The position numbers were made by a program, and so were the translations under genes. Below are positions 45,183-53,590 of a stretch of DNA of 64,000 nucleotides, piece after piece (the first letter of the stretch is position 1; every line of letters begins with the position of its first letter). Origin of the DNA: an uncultured Bacilli bacterium (GTDB lineage: Bacteria > Bacillota_I > Bacilli_A > RF39 > UBA660). Under the pieces are notes generated by a model. The model saw nothing but the letters and a program-made list of their open reading frames with translations. It had not been told where the DNA came from and searched no databases. The stretch covers positions 59,904-123,903 of the forward strand of contig CAKPDF010000004.1 of the NCBI GenBank assembly GCA_934148535.1, written 5' to 3'.

Positions 45183-45800
45183 TTGGATTATAGAAACTTA
45201 AATGATAATGAATTAGTATTTTTAGCCCAAGAAAAAAATGAACAAGCAAATACTATCTTACATGAAAAATATAAACCATTAATAACAAAAAAAAGTACTA
45301 GAATATATAGATATGTAAAAGGTAAAGGAATAGAATATTCAGACATATTCCAAGAATGTGTAATTGGTTTTGAAGAAGCAATAATAAGTTTTAATTTAGA
45401 TGATGATGTAACATTTTATACATTTTGTAACCTTTGTATGGATAGACAATTAAATACTCTAATAAGGAAATTAAATAGAGATAAATACAAAATATTAAAT
45501 GAAGCTGTTCCTATAGAAAGTATAAATGACTTTGGAGAAGAAATATCCCTAGCAGATATATTTGGAAGTGAAGAACAAAATCCCGAAAGAGGAATAATAG
45601 CAAATGAAAATATAAAAGAATTAATAAAAAAAATAGAACATGAGTTAACCCCATTAGAAGAATGTGTATTTGAATTAAAAATACAAGGATTTAATTATAA
45701 AGAAATAGCGGATATATTAGATAGACCCGCTAAAACAATAGATAATGCTTTTCAAAGAATAAGAATTAAAGCAGAAAAAATATTACCCCAAGGATTTTAG
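45183..45800 (+). CDS. sigH: RNA polymerase sigma-70 family factor, SigH-like
   Basis: 205 aa. Region 2: NDNELVFLAQEKNEQANTILHEKYKPLI ... DIFQECVIGFEEAIISF ... TFCNLCMDRQLNTLIRK. Region 4: HELTPLEECVFELKIQGFNYKEIADILDRPAKTIDNAFQRIRIK. Position after mrnC-rlmB matches sigH of Bacillus, there the early-sporulation/competence sigma; yacP, usually between, is absent. It starts with TTG at 45183: GGGAGG lies 8 nt upstream and no ATG fits. Confidence 0.88.
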   Translation: MDYRNLNDNELVFLAQEKNEQANTILHEKYKPLITKKSTRIYRYVKGKGIEYSDIFQECVIGFEEAIISFNLDDDVTFYTFCNLCMDRQLNTLIRKLNRDKYKILNEAVPIESINDFGEEISLADIFGSEEQNPERGIIANENIKELIKKIEHELTPLEECVFELKIQGFNYKEIADILDRPAKTIDNAFQRIRIKAEKILPQGF

Positions 45801-45817
45801 TCCTTTTTCTTTTTTTA
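45790..45817 (+). terminator. weak terminator after the sigma gene
   Basis: AAGGA / TCCTT with T-rich tail; overlaps the stop. Confidence 0.55.
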
Positions 45818-45824
45818 TTATAAA

Positions 45825-45838
45825 CAAACAAATGTTTG
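45825..45838 (+). promoter_or_regulatory. LexA/DinR SOS box upstream of uvrA
   Basis: CAAACAAATGTTTG fits the Gram-positive SOS box CGAACRNRYGTTYG at 13 of 14 positions. With one flanking base each side it is a perfect inverted repeat ACAAACA-AA-TGTTTGT. It ends 9 bp before the -35 of uvrA. Confidence 0.7.
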
Positions 45839-45847
45839 TAAAAATAA

Positions 45848-45876
45848 TTGACATATGAACTTATATATGATATATT
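45848..45876 (+). promoter_or_regulatory. uvrA promoter
   Basis: TTGACA (45848-45853), 17 bp, TATATT (45871-45876). Confidence 0.82.
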
Positions 45877-45959
45877 AAATACCAGAAAAAAGGTAATAAT
45901 TAGTATATTTATTTATCAGAAAATGTGCTATAATAACTAACCAAAAGAGGTGTATTATA

Positions 45960-48788
45960 ATGGATAAAATAATAATTAGAGGTGCTAGAGAAAATAATTT
46001 AAAAAATATAGATTTAGATATACCAAAAAATAAATTAGTAGTAATGACTGGTGTATCAGGATCAGGTAAATCATCTTTAGCATTTGATACAATCTATGCA
46101 GAAGGACAAAGAAGATATGTAGAAAGTTTAAGCTCATATGCTAGACAATTTTTAGGAAGTACAGATAAACCAGATGTAGATGTAATAGAAGGATTATCAC
46201 CATCAATTAGTATAGATCAGAAAACTACCAATAATAATCCTAGAAGTACAGTGGGAACAGTAACTGAAATATATGATTATTTAAGATTATTATATTCTAG
46301 AATAGGTACAGCATATTGTCCTACCCATCATATACCAATATCATCTCAATCTATAGAAGAAATGTGTAATAAAGTATTATCTTTAGAAGAAAATACAAAA
46401 ATAATGGTAATGTCTCCTATAGTAAAAGGGGAAAAAGGTACTCATAAAGATTTATTAGAGAATTTGCGAAAAGAAGGATATATCCGTGCTAAAATAGATG
46501 GAGAAACCAAAGATTTAAGCGAGGATTTAGAATTAGAAAAAAATAAAAAACACAATATCTCCGTAATAGTAGACAGATTAGTAGTCAAAGATAGTATAAG
46601 AACTAGATTATATGAAGCATTAGAAACTTCTTGTAATCTATCTAAAGGCAAAGTAATAATAGATGTCATTGGTGGTGAAGAAATATTATTAAGTGAAAAA
46701 TTTGCTTGTCCTTATTGTGACTATTCACTAGAAGAATTAGAACCAAGAATATTTTCATTTAATGCTCCATACGGTGCTTGTCCTGACTGTAAAGGATTAG
46801 GAGTTAAATACAAATTAGATGTTGATTTAATAATTCCAGATAGAAATCTTTCTATAAAAGAAGGCGCTATAAAGACTATAAATTTAGATGATGGTAATAA
46901 TATTATAAATACTCAGTTAAAAGCAGTAGCATCCAAATATAATATAGACCTAAATAAAAAGGTAGCAGATTTAACAAAAGACGAATTAAATATCATTTTA
47001 TATGGCTCTAATGAACCACTGGAGTTTAACTATGTAGCTAAAAATGGAAATACAAGAAATACAACTGATTACTTTGAAGGAATTATAACTAATTTAGAAA
47101 GAAGATATATAGAAACAAAAAGTACTTGGATTAGAGAATGGATAGAAACATATATGGTAGAATTACCTTGTGATACCTGTAAAGGTTCAAGACTAAAACC
47201 AAGTGTCCTATCAGTTTTAATAAATAATAAAAACATATTTGATGTCACAAATATGAATATTAGAGAACTAAAAGAATTTATAAATAAATTAAAATTATCA
47301 AAAGAAAAACAAGAAATAGCCCAAGTAATACTAAAAGAAATAAATTCTAGATTAGACTTTTTAATCAATGTTGGACTAGAATATTTAACATTATCTAGAT
47401 CGGCTGGAACCTTATCAGGTGGAGAAAGTCAAAGAATAAGATTAGCAACTCAAATAGGTTCAAGATTAACAGGAGTATTATATGTATTAGATGAACCAAG
47501 CATAGGACTTCATCAAAGAGATAATGAAAAATTAATTAATTCATTAAAAGAAATGAGAGATTTAGGTAACTCTCTTATTGTAGTAGAACATAATACAGAT
47601 ACAATGCTAGCAGCAGACTATCTAGTAGATATTGGTCCCTTAGCAGGAGAACATGGTGGAAAAGTTATGGCTTGTGGAACTCCAGAAGAAGTAATGCAAA
47701 ATAAAAACAGTCTAACAGGTAAATATTTAACTGGAGAATATAAAATAGAAATACCAGAAAAAAGAAGAAAAGGTAATAAAAAATATTTAGAGATAAAAGG
47801 CGCTAAAGAACATAATTTAAAAAAGATAAATGTAAAAATACCATTAGGAACATTAACTTGTATAACAGGTGTATCAGGATCTGGTAAATCTACCTTAGTA
47901 AATGGTATATTATATAAAGTAGCAAGAAATTACCTATATAAAACCAAAGAAAAACCTGGAGAGCATAAGACAGTATTAGGTCTAGAATACATAGATAAAG
48001 TAGTTCAAATAACTCAATCACCAATAGGAAGAACTCCAAGAAGTAACCCAGCAACATACGTAGGTGTATTTGATGATATAAGAGATATATTTGCTCAAAC
48101 TAAAGAAGCAAAAATTAGAGGCTACGACAAAGGAAGATTTTCCTTTAATGTAAAAGGTGGAAGATGTGAAGCTTGTTGGGGAGATGGCGTAAAGAAAATT
48201 GAAATGCACTTCTTACCAGATGTATACGTTCCATGTGAAGTATGTAATGGTACAAGATATAATAGAGAAACATTACAAATAAAATATAAAGAAAAATCAA
48301 TATATGATGTATTAAATATGAGGGTAGATGAAGCCTTAGAATTCTTTGAAAATCATCCAAAAGTAAAAAATAAATTACAAGTATTACAAGATGTAGGATT
48401 AGGCTATGTAAAATTAGGTCAACCCGCTCCAACACTATCTGGTGGAGAAGCAGCAAGAGTAAAATTAGCAAAAGAATTACAAAAGAAAGCAACCGGTAAA
48501 AGTTTATTCATATTAGATGAACCAACAACTGGTCTACATATGCATGACATAAAGAAACTTCTAAAAATATTAGAAAGAATAGTGGATAATGGAGATACAG
48601 TATTAGTAATAGAGCATAATTTAGATGTCATAAAAGTAGCAGATTATATAATAGATTTAGGCCCAGAAGGAGGAAATCTAGGTGGAAATATTGTCTGTAC
48701 TGGAACTCCAGAAGAAGTAGCAAAAGTTGAAAATTCATATACAGGAATGTTTCTAAAAAAAGTATTAGATAAAGAAAGTCATAAATAG
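45960..48788 (+). CDS. uvrA: excinuclease ABC subunit A
   Basis: 942 aa damage-recognition ATPase of nucleotide excision repair. Two ABC modules: Walker A GVSGSGKSSLAFD near 32-44 and GVSGSGKSTL near 640; signatures LSGGESQRI near 488 and LSGGEAARV near 824; zinc-binding CPYC...CPDC near 250-280 and CEACWGDG...CEVC near 740-765. AAAAGAGGTG precedes the ATG. uvrB is not next to it. An SOS box overlaps its promoter region. Confidence 0.98.
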   Translation: MDKIIIRGARENNLKNIDLDIPKNKLVVMTGVSGSGKSSLAFDTIYAEGQRRYVESLSSYARQFLGSTDKPDVDVIEGLSPSISIDQKTTNNNPRSTVGTVTEIYDYLRLLYSRIGTAYCPTHHIPISSQSIEEMCNKVLSLEENTKIMVMSPIVKGEKGTHKDLLENLRKEGYIRAKIDGETKDLSEDLELEKNKKHNISVIVDRLVVKDSIRTRLYEALETSCNLSKGKVIIDVIGGEEILLSEKFACPYCDYSLEELEPRIFSFNAPYGACPDCKGLGVKYKLDVDLIIPDRNLSIKEGAIKTINLDDGNNIINTQLKAVASKYNIDLNKKVADLTKDELNIILYGSNEPLEFNYVAKNGNTRNTTDYFEGIITNLERRYIETKSTWIREWIETYMVELPCDTCKGSRLKPSVLSVLINNKNIFDVTNMNIRELKEFINKLKLSKEKQEIAQVILKEINSRLDFLINVGLEYLTLSRSAGTLSGGESQRIRLATQIGSRLTGVLYVLDEPSIGLHQRDNEKLINSLKEMRDLGNSLIVVEHNTDTMLAADYLVDIGPLAGEHGGKVMACGTPEEVMQNKNSLTGKYLTGEYKIEIPEKRRKGNKKYLEIKGAKEHNLKKINVKIPLGTLTCITGVSGSGKSTLVNGILYKVARNYLYKTKEKPGEHKTVLGLEYIDKVVQITQSPIGRTPRSNPATYVGVFDDIRDIFAQTKEAKIRGYDKGRFSFNVKGGRCEACWGDGVKKIEMHFLPDVYVPCEVCNGTRYNRETLQIKYKEKSIYDVLNMRVDEALEFFENHPKVKNKLQVLQDVGLGYVKLGQPAPTLSGGEAARVKLAKELQKKATGKSLFILDEPTTGLHMHDIKKLLKILERIVDNGDTVLVIEHNLDVIKVADYIIDLGPEGGNLGGNIVCTGTPEEVAKVENSYTGMFLKKVLDKESHK

Positions 48789-48817
48789 TTATGGCTTTTT
48801 CTTATATATCTAAAACC
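48776..48817 (+). repeat. 42-bp terminator repeat, copy 1
   Basis: Covers the last uvrA codons (SHK-stop), a hairpin AAGTCATAA / TTATGGCTT and a T-run. It recurs at 50472-50513 with one mismatch. Confidence 0.9.
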
Positions 48818-48851
48818 TCAAAAAATAAATGTTTCTTTTTCGTTAAATATA

Positions 48852-48879
48852 TTTACCAGTAAAATATAAATGTTATAAT
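48852..48879 (+). promoter_or_regulatory. candidate promoter of the dCTP-deaminase-like pair
   Basis: TTTACC, 16 bp, TATAAT (48874-48879) with a TGT before the -10. Confidence 0.5.
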
Positions 48880-48898
48880 GAATATAGGAGGATTCAGT

Positions 48899-49444
48899 AT
48901 GTTAAATAAAGAAGGATTAAAAAAAGAAATGAATAAAAATATCTATGTAGATAATGGTGAAAATAATATAGGAGAAAACTTTGTATATGTAACACTAGGT
49001 AGTACATTAAAAGAATATGATACACCAATGCTAAATATAAAAAGTGAAAACCCTTCCAAAACAATAATAATACCAGAGGACGGTTTGGTATTAGAACCAA
49101 ATAAACTATATCTAGGAAGAACAAATGAATGGACCGAAACATATGGCTATGTTCCATTATTATCAGGTTTAACAGAATTAGCAACATTAGGAGTAGAAAT
49201 ACATATTACAGCAGGATTTGGAGATAACGGATTTAAAGGAACGTGGACTTTAGAAATTATTTGTGCTAACCCAACTAAAGTATATCCTAAAATGCCAATC
49301 GGTAGAATTTATTATTATCCATTAATAGGAAATCCAGAAATTCAATATAATGGAAAATATTTAGGTCAAGTAGAACCAACTGAGTCAAGAATATCAGAAG
49401 AATATACGCAAATTCCAAAAAAACTAGTAAAGGAGAGAAAGTAA
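48899..49444 (+). CDS. dCTP deaminase/dUTPase-fold protein, single domain
   Basis: 181 aa. Aligns with dCTP deaminase (Dcd): MLNKEGLKKEMNKN opening, EDGLVLEPNKLYLGRTNEW, LATLGVEIHITAGFGDNGFKGTWTLEIIC, VYPKMPIGRIYYY. The usual GRSSLxR motif is replaced by LSGLTELAT, losing the Ser/Arg catalytic residues, while the Glu of TWTLEI is kept. ATG 48899 follows AGGAGG; an ATG at 48878 precedes the site. The next gene starts on its last base (TAATG). Whether it is active alone is doubtful. Confidence 0.78.
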   Translation: MLNKEGLKKEMNKNIYVDNGENNIGENFVYVTLGSTLKEYDTPMLNIKSENPSKTIIIPEDGLVLEPNKLYLGRTNEWTETYGYVPLLSGLTELATLGVEIHITAGFGDNGFKGTWTLEIICANPTKVYPKMPIGRIYYYPLIGNPEIQYNGKYLGQVEPTESRISEEYTQIPKKLVKERK

Positions 49445-50484
49445 TGCTAACTAATAAAGAGATAAGCGAACAAATAAAAAATGGAAATATTACTATAGAT
49501 AATATAAAAAAAGATGCTTTAGAAAAACCAAATAGTTGTATGGTTAGTATTTCCGATGTTTTATATACATTTGATTATTCCATCGTAGATACTAAAGAAA
49601 AAAACATTTATCTTCAAGAAGTAATTGAAGATAAAGTAAATAAATTAAGAAGAGTAAAAATACCAAAAGAAGGTTTATTATTAGAGCCACACAAAGTTTA
49701 TCTAGCTAAAACAAATGAAAAAATAAAGACTAATGGTTATATACCAGTTTTAAATGGAAGAACATCACTATCATTATTAGGAGTTAGTATAGAACTTACA
49801 AGTGGATATGGTGAAGATAATTATAATGGCAACTTTTTATTAAGTATTATTTGTACTAAACCGACAATAATATATCCGAATATAGAAATAGGAAATTTAA
49901 CATTCTTTCCTAGTTTAAATTATAAAAGTAAAAAGTCTGGAATGTTGAGTGGAGAAGAAATTAAACAAAGAATGAAAACAGGTGAAATTATAATAACTCC
50001 ACAAGATAACATAGTAATAAATCCAAATTCAGTAAATTTAAGTTTAAACAAAAAAATAGGGTATTATGAAGAACCAATATTAGACCTAAAAAAAGATAAT
50101 AAAATATCAACAGTTGAAATATCGGATAATGGGTTAATATTATATCCAGATAAAATATATGTAGCAAGAAGTAATGAATGGACTGAGACAGAAAACTTAG
50201 TACCAATGATGAGTGGTAGAAGTTCTTTAGGAAGATTAGGATTACACGTTCATTGCTCTGCTGGAATGGGATCAATCGGATATAAAGGATATTGGCATCT
50301 AGGAGTAAGACCATCAGTACCAGTAAAAGTATATGAAAATATGAAAGTATGCCAAATATATTATTTTACTACAGAAGGTGAAATAGTAAATACCTATACC
50401 GGAAGTATGCAAAGTGCATCTCCAGAAGAATTAGGAAGTAAATTTCATACTAAAATGAAAAAGTTAGAAATAAGTCATAAATAG
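49444..50484 (+). CDS. tandem two-domain dCTP deaminase/dUTPase-fold protein
   Basis: 346 aa made of two Dcd-like domains. Domain 1 (1-165): LLLEPHKVYLAKTNE, NGRTSLSLLGVSIELTSGYGEDNYNGNFLLSI; the Arg and Glu positions are lost. Domain 2 (about 167-346): MLSGEEIKQRMKTGEI, GLILYPDKIYVARSNEW, MSGRSSLGRLGLHVHCSAGMGSIGYKGYWHLGV; the full GRSSLGR is kept, but Gly stands where the catalytic Glu is expected. With the preceding gene the operon encodes three domains, the number in a Dcd trimer. Followed by copy 2 of the 42-bp repeat. Confidence 0.8.
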   Translation: MLTNKEISEQIKNGNITIDNIKKDALEKPNSCMVSISDVLYTFDYSIVDTKEKNIYLQEVIEDKVNKLRRVKIPKEGLLLEPHKVYLAKTNEKIKTNGYIPVLNGRTSLSLLGVSIELTSGYGEDNYNGNFLLSIICTKPTIIYPNIEIGNLTFFPSLNYKSKKSGMLSGEEIKQRMKTGEIIITPQDNIVINPNSVNLSLNKKIGYYEEPILDLKKDNKISTVEISDNGLILYPDKIYVARSNEWTETENLVPMMSGRSSLGRLGLHVHCSAGMGSIGYKGYWHLGVRPSVPVKVYENMKVCQIYYFTTEGEIVNTYTGSMQSASPEELGSKFHTKMKKLEISHK

Positions 50485-50513
50485 TTATGACTTTTTCTTA
50501 TATATCTAAAACC
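50472..50513 (+). repeat. 42-bp terminator repeat, copy 2
   Basis: 41 of 42 positions equal copy 1 after uvrA. Here the hairpin AAGTCATAA / TTATGACTT is perfect. Again encodes SHK-stop at the end of the gene. Confidence 0.9.
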
Positions 50514-50642
50514 AAACGCAAAAATAATCGATAAATTCACTCTATTTTTTACAAAATTAAAAAAATCTGTGAATAGTAATAATTTAAATGGTTAATATTG
50601 ATGAAGATGTAGTATAATAATAATAAATAGGGGTGATACTGA

Positions 50643-52127
50643 ATGTTAAAAATAGAAGTTATAGAAGCAATTGAATATTTAAGAAAATATAAAACAGAAA
50701 CTAATAAGTTAGAATCAAAAACAGCATCTGGTGGATTTCCTAAAAAATGCTATGATACTATCTCAAGTTTTTCAAATAAATTTGGCGGAATTATTATTTT
50801 TGGAATAAATGAAAGTAATAATTTTAGTATTGATGGCGTATATAATCTGAATGATTTACAAAAGCAAGTATCTGCTTTATGTAGTGATTCTATGGAACCA
50901 ACTGTAAGAGCAGATATGTTGCCTTTTGAGTACGATGGAAAAGAATTATTGGCTGTAAAGATAGATGAAATACCACAAAATAAAAAGCCGTGTTATTATA
51001 AGCCAAAGGGAATGAAAAATGGTTCATATACTAGAATTGGTGATAGAGATGAATTAATGACAGATTATGAAATATATGCATTACAAAGTTATACTGATCA
51101 TATCTTTGAAGATACAAGACCGACTAAAAGGGCAACAATTGATGATTTAGATAAGGAAGAGTTAGAAATATATATAAACAAAATTAAAATAAATAGACCT
51201 AATTTTGCAAAAAATGATTTTAATAAATGTTTAAAATTATCTGGAATTACAGATAATAGCTTAAATCAAACATATCCTACGCTTGCAGGAACAATGATTT
51301 TTGGTGAATATCCACAAACATTTTATCCACAACTATTTGTTGCTTGTGTTGTGGTTCCAGGGACAGAATTAGGAGATACAGGACCTTTAGGTGAAAGATT
51401 TGTTGATAACAAAAGAATTGAGGGAACAATTGAACAAATGCTAGAGGGTACAATGAGTTTCCTTCAAAGAAATATGAAAACAAGTGTTATTGTAAATGAT
51501 GATGGGAAAAGAACTGATCGTACTGAATATCCAATGGAAGCACTTAGAGAAGCAATTGCAAATGCTTTAATTCACCGTGATTATAGTACTCAAACAGAAA
51601 ATGCTTATATTTCTGTATATATGTACAAAGATAGGATAGAAATTATAAATCCAGGAGCATTATATGGTACAAATAGAATTGAAAAATTAGGTACTGCTAC
51701 TACAATGGAATCGCGTAATCCAACATTAGTAAGAATACTTGAGGAAAAAGGTTCCGTTATTGAAAATAGGCATTCTGGAATTCCTACTATGCTTCGAGAA
51801 ATGAAAAAATATGGATTACCTACTCCTGAATTTTACGAAGAAAGAGATAGTTTTAAAGTTATTTTTAGAAATAATTCTGTTGCTATAGCAACACAACGAG
51901 CAACACAACGAGCAACACAAAATAATAATTACGAAGAAATGAGAAATAAAGTTGTAGAATTTTGTAGAGAACCAAAAACATCAGATGAGATTAGAAAATA
52001 TATTGGTATAGAAACAAAGAGTGTTTTATCTAGAAATATTATTAAACCTTTAATAAAATCAAAGAGACTTGATTATACAAATAAAAATAGTGTAAATGCT
52101 AAAAATCAAAAATATATTTCTTTATAA
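50643..52127 (+). CDS. AlbA_2 (Schlafen-like) / HATPase-type transcriptional regulator
   Basis: 494 aa. Domains: AlbA_2 (about 10-130: ESKTASGGFPKKCYDTISSFSNKFGGIIIFGINES), a middle part, an HATPase_c_4-type domain (about 300-400: EALREAIANALIHRDYS, IEIINPGALYG, RNPTLVRILEEKG, SGIPTMLREMKKYGLP), a short ATQR repeat linker, and a C-terminal winged helix (about 440-494). Usually annotated as RecG-like or ATP-binding regulator; some members lie in defence islands. Its codon use is less A-biased than the neighbours and it stands between two terminators, suggesting transfer. Confidence 0.85.
   Translation: MLKIEVIEAIEYLRKYKTETNKLESKTASGGFPKKCYDTISSFSNKFGGIIIFGINESNNFSIDGVYNLNDLQKQVSALCSDSMEPTVRADMLPFEYDGKELLAVKIDEIPQNKKPCYYKPKGMKNGSYTRIGDRDELMTDYEIYALQSYTDHIFEDTRPTKRATIDDLDKEELEIYINKIKINRPNFAKNDFNKCLKLSGITDNSLNQTYPTLAGTMIFGEYPQTFYPQLFVACVVVPGTELGDTGPLGERFVDNKRIEGTIEQMLEGTMSFLQRNMKTSVIVNDDGKRTDRTEYPMEALREAIANALIHRDYSTQTENAYISVYMYKDRIEIINPGALYGTNRIEKLGTATTMESRNPTLVRILEEKGSVIENRHSGIPTMLREMKKYGLPTPEFYEERDSFKVIFRNNSVAIATQRATQRATQNNNYEEMRNKVVEFCREPKTSDEIRKYIGIETKSVLSRNIIKPLIKSKRLDYTNKNSVNAKNQKYISL
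51888..51920 (+). repeat. 12-bp tandem repeat GCAACACAACGA, 2.75 units
   Basis: Perfect units encoding ATQRATQRATQ, a linker between the ATPase and winged-helix parts. Confidence 0.9.
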
Positions 52128-52166
52128 AAAAGCATATATAGTTATGTATCCTATATATGCTTTTTA
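52127..52166 (+). terminator. strong terminator of the AlbA_2 gene
   Basis: Fifteen-bp stem AAAAAGCATATATAG / CTATATATGCTTTTT, 9-nt loop. The following 245 bp to 52411 hold no gene I can see; CAGCCAT / ATGGCTG at about 52367-52395 is an inverted repeat without a T-run. Confidence 0.88.
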
Positions 52167-52411
52167 TATTGTTTACAAAGTTTCTGTATAACAATATGAC
52201 TAAATCTTGCTATACATAATATTGATAATACTAAAATAATAACAAAATAATTTTCAGTAAGTAATTGACTAAAAATATTTTATACAAGTTTCAAATAACA
52301 TACATATATGTTATAAACGTATGTGAAAAGGAACTAATATTTTATATAAATTTTTTTCTTAGAAGTACAGCCATTACAAATATTATCTATGGCTGATTAT
52401 AAAAAAAGAAC

Positions 52412-52969
52412 TTATGCAGCTCTTCCTTTTCCAGTATCCAAATATTCAATTTCAGTCTTATTATTTAAATAATTAAGCATTTCATCAAATAAATCATCAG
52501 GTATATAACCAATCTTTCCCAAACTAAGCAAAGAATTAAATATTAAATTTTCAGTATAATTATTATGAACTTGATATCCACCATTAACAGAAATAATTTT
52601 ATCAATAATAGAACCTAAATCCATATAATTTTGATAATCAATAGTATTAGTCAAATAAAATAAAATATTTTCATCACTTAAGTCCTTATCATCAGTATTA
52701 CAAAAGTAATCAACTAATCTACTAGCTTCGACCTGTTTTTTTATAGCATCTTCTATATCTTTATTAAAGCCATCAAATGATTTAATATCTCCACATCTAT
52801 TACACATTCTACTATAAGTAATATTATCATCATTTTCTTTCTTAGACCATAGCCCATATTTATGAGTTTCTTCCTTTGGTCTAGAATGCTCACTATTAAT
52901 AAGTTTTAAATTATCTCTTAATTCCTTTAATTCATCCAAACCCTTATTACCAATTGAATTTATATTCAT
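52412..52969 (-). CDS. hypothetical protein with a CxxC motif
   Basis: 185 aa, cytosolic. Residues 1-75 contain YSRMCNRCGDIKSF, one CxxC that might bind zinc in a dimer; the rest is helical (SLGKIGYIPDDLFDEMLNYLNNK). The C-terminus ends KGRAA. No family recognised. GAGGATATATA precedes the ATG. Divergent from the tsa operon. Confidence 0.65.
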   Translation of the reverse strand: MNINSIGNKGLDELKELRDNLKLINSEHSRPKEETHKYGLWSKKENDDNITYSRMCNRCGDIKSFDGFNKDIEDAIKKQVEASRLVDYFCNTDDKDLSDENILFYLTNTIDYQNYMDLGSIIDKIISVNGGYQVHNNYTENLIFNSLLSLGKIGYIPDDLFDEMLNYLNNKTEIEYLDTGKGRAA

Positions 52970-53134
52970 TATATATCCTCATTTCATTTAAATATTAAAC
53001 ATATCATAAATACATCCATATTAATCATAACACAAATTTACTAAATTGCAATAAAATTTACGAAAAAGGTATTGTAATTTAGAGTATATATTTGATATAA
53101 TTAAATAGACATAAGTTAAAGAAAGGTGATTTTA

Positions 53135-53590
53135 ATGGATAACAATATGTATAAAGTAGTAACTCATGAAGAAGAGGAAACTATTGAATTAGCACAAAAT
53201 ATAGAAAGTGAAAAATTTCCTAACATGGTAATATGTTTAAATGGAGACTTAGGTAGTGGAAAGACAGTATTTACTAAAGCATTTGCTTCCGCTATGGCAA
53301 TTACAGATGTAACATCTCCAACATTTAATATAATAAAAGAATATGTAGGAGAACTACCATTATATCATATGGATATGTATCGTACAGATGGTAAAGTAGA
53401 TTCTCTAGGACTAGAAGAATATTTTACTAAAGGTGGAGTAACAATCATAGAATGGGCTGAAATGATAGAAGATTACTTACCAAAAGAAAGATTAGAAATA
53501 ACTTTTAAAATAATAGATGAAACAACAAGAGTACTAGTATTAAAACCTTATGGTGATAAATACGTAAATATATGTGAGGCAATACTATGA
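53135..53590 (+). CDS. tsaE: tRNA t6A synthesis ATPase TsaE
   Basis: 151 aa. P-loop GDLGSGKTVFTKAFA (about 38-52), SPTFNIIKEY (about 66), and YHMDMYR (about 84) are TsaE hallmarks. Works with TsaB and TsaD to place threonylcarbamoyl on A37 of tRNAs reading ANN codons. ATG 53135 follows GAAAGGTGAT; the GTG at 53126 is in that site. First of a four-gene overlapping operon. Confidence 0.95.
   Translation: MDNNMYKVVTHEEEETIELAQNIESEKFPNMVICLNGDLGSGKTVFTKAFASAMAITDVTSPTFNIIKEYVGELPLYHMDMYRTDGKVDSLGLEEYFTKGGVTIIEWAEMIEDYLPKERLEITFKIIDETTRVLVLKPYGDKYVNICEAIL

Noticed and set aside
52367..52395. CAGCCAT/ATGGCTG inverted repeat as terminator of the minus-strand CxxC gene
   Set aside because: No T-run follows on the minus strand; left as an unexplained repeat.
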